Under the pieces are notes generated by a model that made no database searches, was not told the DNA's origin, and was given only the letters and a program-made list of their open reading frames with translations. Below are positions 52,101 through 61,100 of a stretch of DNA of 64,000 bases, piece after piece; position 1 is the stretch's first letter; every line of letters starts with the position of its first letter. This DNA is from Branchiostoma floridae (Eukaryota > Chordata > Leptocardii > Amphioxiformes > Branchiostomatidae). The DNA lies in assembly GCF_000003815.2 (NCBI RefSeq), contig NC_049992.1:15788391-15852390 (forward strand). Reading direction: 5' to 3'. The position numbers were made by a program, and so were the translations under genes.

Positions 52101-55100
52101 CTGGGAAGGATATGATGAATCAAAACTGAAGGGATTTCTCTGCTACCTTGTCCACCCTAGGATATCCACGGGTGACCATCAGTCCCGCTGGACCGGTCAG
52201 CGTTGGGCTGGGTGAGCGGCTGTACCTGGAGTGTGTGGCCACAGGTGACCCCGCACCAGTAGTCAGGTGGACCAGGTCCGGACAACCCACAACAAGAGCC
52301 AGGGTGGAAGGTGAGTCAGAATCTGATGTACAACTTAACTACTGGTAGTAGATATTGTTATTAGGTTATTGGGTGGGCTGGCTACACTCTTTTCGCAGCT
52401 AGGGTCTGAATAACGAGGAGCTTACAGTAGGTGGGGCTAACTTGCAAGGGACTGGAGCAGCTGCCATTCAGGGCTAACTCAGGTGACCTTAATGCAACAG
52501 TAATTGCCCCAGGTGCAGCCATAAAACTGTAGGTTTTGAACCACTCACACTGGGAAGGAACCCTATTCTTAAGGTGGGATGAGTTCCTTTACATGCTGAA
52601 GTCGTGGCTCTCCTCAAATAAAGGACCTCCATTTAATGCCCTATCCGAGGTACAGTCAAACTCCAAATGGTACCCCTAGACATGGTGCAATTTTATTATG
52701 CCCTGCCAAATTCTATGGTTGAAAAGGTGGCCATCAAAGTGCTAGAGAGTGCCCAATACCTCTTAGTACGACATACATTTCTCATTTGTCTTCACCCAGG
52801 ACAGTTTGTGTTTGTTGTAGGAAGAAAGCAGATAGCTCAGATTCATCTTATCTCATTGTCCTTCCCAGGAGGTGACACCCAGAACAGTGCAGTGTTGGAG
52901 ATTGACCGTGTGTCTGTGGAAGATTCGGGAGTCTACACCTGCGAGTCTAACAACAATATCGGCATCTCAGAGTCTTCTGTTCAAGTTATCGGTAACAATA
53001 ATGCCCTATTTCATTAATAGTATTAGTGTCAGTAAAAGTTATTAGGGTGAAAAATGAATGCTTTAGATTTTGATAAGATTATACCAACAGTGAGTGGCAA
53101 TGCACAGTCTACCCTGTCTGTAATTGTTCTGTTATCTCGGCACATACATGTGTTAATGTACTGGAAGAAGACCATTTTTATGTTTTTTGAGTTGTGTCTC
53201 CTTTTTTTTGCAGTTTCTGAATCACCAGTACGACCAGACGAGGTTCCAGTGGTGACCATCACTCCTCCATTCTCTACTGTTGTAGAAGGAGACCCTGTAG
53301 AGTTTAAGTGCACTGCCACAGGTAATGGCTTGTTTTTGTCTTGCCTTTGTCTTTATTTGTACCAGAATTAAGTGGAAAAGACTACATGCTAGCATTGCTT
53401 AAGAGATGTTCAAAGTGACTGAATTTGTGAGTTTGAAAGTTGGTAACCCCAATGAAGCCATGGATTATAAACTATGTTAGTAATCAAACTTCCAGACACA
53501 TAGGCTCCTCTCTTCACCCTTTGGCATTGTATAGCTGCAGAAGTTTTATACTAAATGGCCTACTTTGAATTAGCCTTGGTACCATCCAGGTAGTATTTCA
53601 GTCCTATGTTCGCTTCTGCTACCTGTCAGGAGAACTGCACATTCAAACCTTTTGGTGGTGACATCAGTTAATAAGCGAATTAAGGAATGGATTCTAGAGT
53701 GCTAGTTCGATGTTGAATACGGAACCAAAAGTATTAACTGACAAGATTTTGTTCTTGTGCATGCAGGCTCCCCACCCCCACGGCTCCGCTGGCAGAAGAT
53801 CGGAGGTGCCCAGCCCCCCAGGTATCAGGTTCAGCAGGGTACACTTACTATCCCCAGTGTTCGCAGAGAGGACGAGGGAGAATACTCCTGCACTGCTGTG
53901 AACTATGCAGGGGAAGCTAGTCTGGCTGCAAGACTTGTGGTGCAAGGTACGGTAATAAAAGGGTTTATGTTAAGAAAAAGACACAGAAACAGCCTTGTGC
54001 CCAATAGAAGCTAGCTAGGCTGCAAGGCATGTGGTGCAAGGTACGGTAGTGAAAGGGTTTATGTTTACAACAAAACACAGAAACAGCCTTGTGCCCATCA
54101 AGGCAATAGCTGTTAGTCTGACTGCAAGACCATAGAGTAACATGTCGGCTGGAACAGGAGAACAGAATCGGATGTTTTTGTTTAATTAATAAGGCTGTAT
54201 GGATTGGAAAATCCACTCCTGTGATGAAGGGGAATAAAGACTTAGTCATGGGATTGCATTCTTAAGAAGTAACTGTCAATTGTTTAGTATCTCTTTAATG
54301 TTGCGTTACAATATCGGTGTTTGAGACAATACTTTACTTTTGGGACGATTAGCAGTGACACACATAGCTGAGATGGAAGTAAACCAGTCTGTTCTGTTAC
54401 TCCCTGGAGAATAAATAATGTTGTTATTTTATCATTCTCCAACCTGATGAAATTTTCATGACAGTCTACATTTATGAATGTAAACAATATTCAAATACAA
54501 TTCAATCCCTATAGCTATAACTGGATAAAAAAAAGGAGATTTACTTTTAGACGTTTTGAGTGACATCCATCACTCTTCTTCAGCGTGACTAGAATGATCT
54601 GGCAAAACGATTCAATAATACAAGTATAGCTAAGTAGATGAACTGGTTGAACATGTCAATTCACAAATCTTATGGTGTCTTCTCATTCCCCCAGTGATTC
54701 CCATGGTCAGTATTGACCAGGAGACGATGACCGTCTCTCCTGGAGAGGAGGTCAGACTGAGGTGCGAGGCGGAGGGGACAGAACCCATCATGTACGAGTG
54801 GACGCGTGTGGACGGGGACATGAGCACGCGGGCCACCACCAGTGGAGGACTCCTGATCATCCAGCAGGTGACGACAGAAGACATGGGACAGTACAGGTGT
54901 CTGATCACCAACCCTGCTGGCATAGCGGAGGGCTTCACCAATATCATTGTCACAGGTGAGACAATTCTTATGTTTGGCTTATTTACAGATGAACTACTAA
55001 GTCAAGTTATGTCATGTTATGCTGGTAGACATGTTTGTTTCTTTGTGCCTCTTCAGGAAATTTAATTTAATTTGAAGGTTAGGTGTGACGGGTCCTTCGG

Positions 55101-58100
55101 TGTAATATAACCAGCTGCTGCCGTGCCGCGTGCCTGCGAAGCTGGTGTGTTACGCCAAAGGGCGGTTATACCGGCTATATAGATACAGATACAGGTTTCC
55201 TTTACAATGAATCAAGAATTGTTTTGGCCCTATGAGAAAATGTCTGCATTCTTTTTTTCAACTTGTGTTCTTCGAATTCTTTGATTATCATTCTTAGTCT
55301 TTTAGTGCAGGTTGTTAGTTTTGGCTATGAATGGCACGTACATAGGAATATCTCATTGTTCATGTTAACTTGCAGCATCTTACATGCATGGCTTAACTTG
55401 AATCTGCCTAGAAACAAAATTCTAACTAAAGATCCCACAAATTTTGTTCACAGCACAACCCACAATAAAGACGATCTCCCCTAAGGAGTCGATGCGAGAG
55501 GCCGGCTCCACAGCTGAGTTTGGCTGTGCAGCTGCAGGGTTCCCTGTGCCCAGGATACAGTGGAGGAAGGAGGGAGATACCCTGCCTGAACAACATGTCA
55601 TCTTTGGCAATGTCCTAAGGTTAGGGGATGAGATCAAGCACTTTATTATAGCTACAACGGTGTCCTTTTCATCATCATCATGGTTGCTGCATATCCTGAG
55701 GCAGGCTATCATTGTTCTCATTTGTCTTTTGCCAGCTGCTAGGCGTTGTTTTTAGGATATCTGACAATTCTCTTTATGTTTTAAGGCTATTTTGTTTCAT
55801 GCATTGTGAAGGGTACAGTCAGATACAGATCTTTGATGCAGTACCCAGAAGTGGTGTCCTAGCCTTGCCCTGAGCAATGTAGTAAAAAAAGAAAAGATTT
55901 GTATACCTCCAATCATGTCATCACTTGTTTGTCTCCCCCATTTAATGAAGTTGTTTTTCTTATGCAAAACTCTAATACACCAGTTATAGAAATGATTGCC
56001 CAGAGTACCCAGAAGTGGTGTCCTAGTAAAAAAAGAAAAGATTTGTATACCTCCAATCATGTCATCACTTGTTTGTCTCCCCCATTTAATGAGGTTGTTT
56101 TTGTTATGCAAAACTCTAATACACCAGTTATGAAATGATTTTTTTTGCCTCTTAAAATACCAATATTTTATCTTGTTACTGTCCAGAATTCCAAATCTTA
56201 AGCCAGAGGATGCTGGGACATATGTTTGTGTGGCATCCAATGAGCTGGGGTCCACTGAAGAGAAGGCCACCTTGAGTGTAGCTGGGGAAGGTAAGACATT
56301 CAAGAAACATACTGCTTGACATTTCAGCTACCACTTAATATAAAGATGGCTAACAAGGACAGGTGCTTTCTTAATAGTGTTAATGCCATGTCAGTACCAA
56401 GTGCAAGAATATGCTTGCTGATTTTAACACAATTTCAGTACCAAGGAGAGGTTCACGCTAGTTAGTGTAAACACACTTTCAGTACCAATGACAGGAATAT
56501 GCTAGTAACTTTTAAAATGTTTAGAGTACCAAGAACAAGAGCTAGTTAAATAGTGTGAAAGCTATCATAGTACCATAGTACCAAGGATAGGAGTATGCTA
56601 GATAATGTTAACATAATTTCAGTACCAAGGAGAGGTACATGCTACTTGCTGTAAACACAGTTTCAATTAAGATACATTTTGTAGTAACAAGAACAGTAAG
56701 AGGCTAGTTTTAGTAAACACATTTTCAATACCAATAACATGTCATGCTAGTTGGGTGAAAACATTTTCAGCACCAAGATCAGTATCATGTTAGTTTGGAG
56801 AACACATTTTCAGCACCAAGATCAGTATCATGTTAGTTCGGAGAACACATTTTCAGTACCATGGTCAGTAATATGCATGGTGGATGAACACATTTTCAGT
56901 GCCAAGGTCAGTAAGATGTTAGTTGGGTGATCACATTTCATCATCATCATATTAGTAGCAAGGACAGTTACATGCAAGTAAATGTTATTTTATTACTAAG
57001 GACAGGATAATGTCAGTTACTGACTGTTTAATGTGGTTCATTTTCCTTGCAGAAGCACCTCCTGCAGTAGAAATCAATCTGAAGACAGCAGCACAGATGG
57101 TGCGTATAGGAGAGAAGGTGGAGTTTGACTGTGCAGCCTCTGGGGAGCCCAGGCCACTGATAGAGTGGACAAAGGTATTTGCTCTTTCCTCGCACTCTGT
57201 TGTGTGGCAGACATTTGTTTATGGTACACATTGTGTCAAATGGCATACCTTCGTCATTGATTTTTGCAACCTAATAACAGTGGACGGTCATATGGACAGC
57301 TAAAGCCAATATGCTGTTCACTAACTTATTCCCTTCCAATGTTATACATTGTGTACCGGTATGTGCACTCAATAGGACACTGGGGAAATAATCATTGCCC
57401 AAGAAGGAGAAAAAAAGGAATTAATGTAATGTTTGAACTTTTGTGGTGGTTTTATTTTCCTGCTTTTTGCAGTAACATTGCCACTGGATATTCATGACAT
57501 CTCAAATGTGTCTTACATTCGCATGACTAGTGTACTACATACATGTAATTGTTTCAACTGCAAGTCTGCAAATTGGAGAAAATCGGCTTTTGCCACCTGT
57601 CGGTAAATGAAACCATCCCAAAAGTAAAACTTGTCCAAAAATGTACATGTAAAGTGTTTTAGATAGAATGGATACACTCCTAACATGCTAAAGGTTAAAC
57701 AAGTTTGCCTACCCTGGCAGGTGGATGGGAGGCTACCTGACAATGCTGAGGTTCGAGACGGCATCCTGACCATCCCTGCAGTAAGGCCTGGAGACGAGGG
57801 GCGGTACAGGTGCAAGGCCTCCAACAGATTCGGGGCATCTGAGCAGGAAGTGTCCCTCAGCCTGGAAGGTAGGAGTTGAATTTGGGTCATGAAATTTACA
57901 TATCTAGTTCAGAAATGATAAATAATCCTGAAGAATTGAGTAATGAAATCTGAGTCTGCTAATTAACTATGCAAAAACACTATATTTTCCCTCTCCTTCA
58001 AGATACAAGAAAAAAATGGTTTACAGAGGTTTTGGCACATGCCGAATACAAATCTGACCTCAAAAATGGGTCATGGTTCTGCATGCAAAGGAATTAAATC

Positions 58101-61100
58101 AAGATCAAGTTTTCATGTGCACAGTTACAGACATTTGTAAAGTTGATGTTGTTAGTTTACAGAATATCTTTTGCATCCCACTACATGTACTTTAACATGG
58201 ACTTATCCCGCACATAGACTGCACTGCCATGTACAGGGCTTGGATGGTAGATCGCCAGATCCATGCCAGGGATTTTATATGGCACAGCTTCCTTGTGAGT
58301 TTCTTACTTTAACATGATTTTTGATATGTATCCCCTCCCACTCTAGCTGCGCCGACCATGACAGTAAAGCCAGAGGTGCGTAATGTGATGCTGGGTTCCA
58401 CAGCTGTCTTCACCTGCCTGGCAAGTGGTTCTCCGCCACCTGAAATCACCTGGAGAAAGGAGAATGGCGACCTACCTGATGACCACATGATCGATAATGG
58501 TGTCCTCACCATTCCTTCGGTAAGCAGTCCTTCAAGATGTGACAATGTTGCAATGTTGAAATAATGGCTACTGTCCTTGGTACTGAAAATGTGCTCACTT
58601 ACTGTTTCACATATGTGATAGAAAGTCTGATAGGAAATGATTTGCATTTTTGGGTTTGATAAATGTGAAACAGCAAGTGAGCACATTTTCAGTACCAATG
58701 ACAGTAGCCATCCTTTCAATGTTGTAAATTGAAAATTCCTTCATTGTTGAAGATAGAAAAGCCAAGAAGATATCTTTGGCACTAATTTCTCTTTCTTCTG
58801 TTTTGTTTCTGCATGGGTTGGCCTCCTTGGCAATTGGCTAGCATAACCAAACAGCTCTTAAGTTACATATATGGAGTTGAATGTGTGCATTGGTAACAAA
58901 ATACTTCCAAGTACTTCAGTGCTTTGTATCAAGTGATGAATGATTGTACTTTGTGTCATCATGCAGATAACAAAAGAAGATGCAGGTGCTTACATCTGCT
59001 CTGCCTCAAATGAAGAAGGAGTGGCAGAGTTCCGTGCTCTTCTGAATGTCGGAGGTTTGTTTTCTGTACATTGTACTCTTGCACAATCGCAGGGAACCAC
59101 ATACTTGTTATTAGTGCCCAACATTCTTTGTGACCTTTTTGACTAGACACTTCGTAAGTTGTAATGTCACCTTAGTACATTTAAGGTACACACACACAAG
59201 CACATATGTATATAAACATGTAGGCACTAGTGTCACAAGTATACATAGACAGCAGTATATATAGAGTGTCGCTATTTATACACCTTTGTTTGTTTGTTTC
59301 TTTCCTTGTTTTCCTTCATTTAAACTCCATAGCACTCCATACGGCTCTAGGGGTTGTGTAATGTTTATGAGACATTTATTATGAACCAGACTATCACTCC
59401 TTTATACCAAGTATTTCTAGAGGTCATGAGAGAACTTGCAATAACAAATGCTACTGTTTTTCCTCCAGAGTTGATCCCGTACTTCACCCAGACTCCCCTG
59501 TCCTACATGACCTTCCCCACACTCCGTGAGGCCTACCTACAGTTTGACATTGAAGTGTCCTTCAAGCCTGAAAGCACAGAAGGTAAAGAGGTTATATATA
59601 TCTTTCCAAATGACTTAATTACAGTAGGGTAATAACTTGTAAGTTTAGTTATGGATAAAAGATAGAAAGAAGGGACACACACTTGAAGTGCACGTACTTT
59701 CAAATATCAAACATGACTCAAGGCCATTAGTCTTGCACCATGTTTTTTATTGCTGTGGTAGAGAAAGGTGAAAATACCTACAGTAGATATAGATGCCTCT
59801 AAAAGGTAGAAAAGACTCCAACTTTCACTAATGTAACGTTACTTCCTTTGTTGTATATTTTCATTAATGTACTTCCTTTTTCCAGGGTTGATTTTGTACA
59901 ATGGACAGAAGAACGGAGGTGCAGGTGACTTCATGTCGTTGGGACTGTCGGAGGGGTACGTGGAGTTCCGCTTCGATGTGGGTTCTGGAGCGGCCGTCAT
60001 CCGTAGCAAGAACGCCCTGGAGCTGGGCAGGTTCCACACTGTGGTGCTGAAGAGGTAGGGCATGGGAGTTATCTATATGTAACGCTAGTTCACCTTTATT
60101 CGGGGGGTAACCTTTATCCGTAGTATTTAACACCGGGCTATTTCGGGATATCAAGTCTACTGACGGTGGTCTCAAACTGCATTATAATGAAAAAAAGCAA
60201 TTTGATCGTCTATCTACGTGATATCCCTAAATATCCTGTTTTTAGGTACAACGGATATAGGTTACCCCGCGAATAAAGGTGAACTACCGTTACATCACTT
60301 ATTGATTTTATGGAAAAGGGAAAAATGTTACCTCAGCTGTACATTTCTTATAAATCAAACAGTAACACACAAACATTGTGACAAATATATTGTAATGAAT
60401 GGCAGGACCCACACTGTGGTGCTGAAGAGGTAGGGCATGGGAGTTATCTATATGTACATCACTTCTTGATTTTATGGGACATGTACCTGTACATTGTTAC
60501 CTCAGCTATACATTTCTTAAAAATCAAACAGTATCACACAAAAATTGTGACAAAACAAATATATTATAATGAATGGCAGGTTCCACACTGTGGTGCTGAA
60601 GGGGTAGGGCATGGGAGTTATCTATATGTACATCATATATTGATTTTATGGCAAATGCACATTGTTACCTCAGCTATACATTTCTTAAAAATAAAACAGT
60701 ATCACACAAAAATTGTGACAAATATATTATAATGAATGGCAGGTTCCACACTGTGGTGCTGAAGAGGTACAATGTAGGGCATGGGGGTTATCTACATCAC
60801 TCTTTTATATCAGTTTTATAGGAAATGTTGTACATTGTTACATCAGTTCTACATTTCTTAAAAATCAAACTGTATCACACAAAAATTGTGACAGATAGAT
60901 TGTAATGAATGACAGGTTCCACACTATGGTGCTTGGGGCTTGGGGTTTATCTGCATCACTTTTATAGGAGATGTTGTACATTGTTACTAGTACATCAGCT
61001 CTAATTTTTTTGTTTAAATCAAATGGTATCACACAAAAATTGCGACAAATATAATGAATGAACAAAATTTGTACAGGTACAATCATAATTGGGGCTTGTT

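Larger units (their letters stand above)
43595..59468 (+). other. Other introns of domain IV
   Basis: The introns at 43595-44125, 44313-44791, 45640-46509, 47508-47943, 48062-48466, 51808-52160, 52311-52868, 53322-53766, 54956-55453, 57175-57720, 57869-58346 and 59055-59468 contain no exon I can support. Stretches at 47700-47880 and 52350-52660 read like old dispersed repeats but I could not define ends. Confidence 0.4.

Noticed and set aside
55797-56303. 168-codon antisense open frame
   Set aside because: It is created by the two-copy tandem duplication and overlaps the Ig 10 exon on the other strand; no domain motif.
56352-57012. CRISPR-like repeat array
   Set aside because: Units are diverged and contiguous with no unique spacers, and the genome is eukaryotic.
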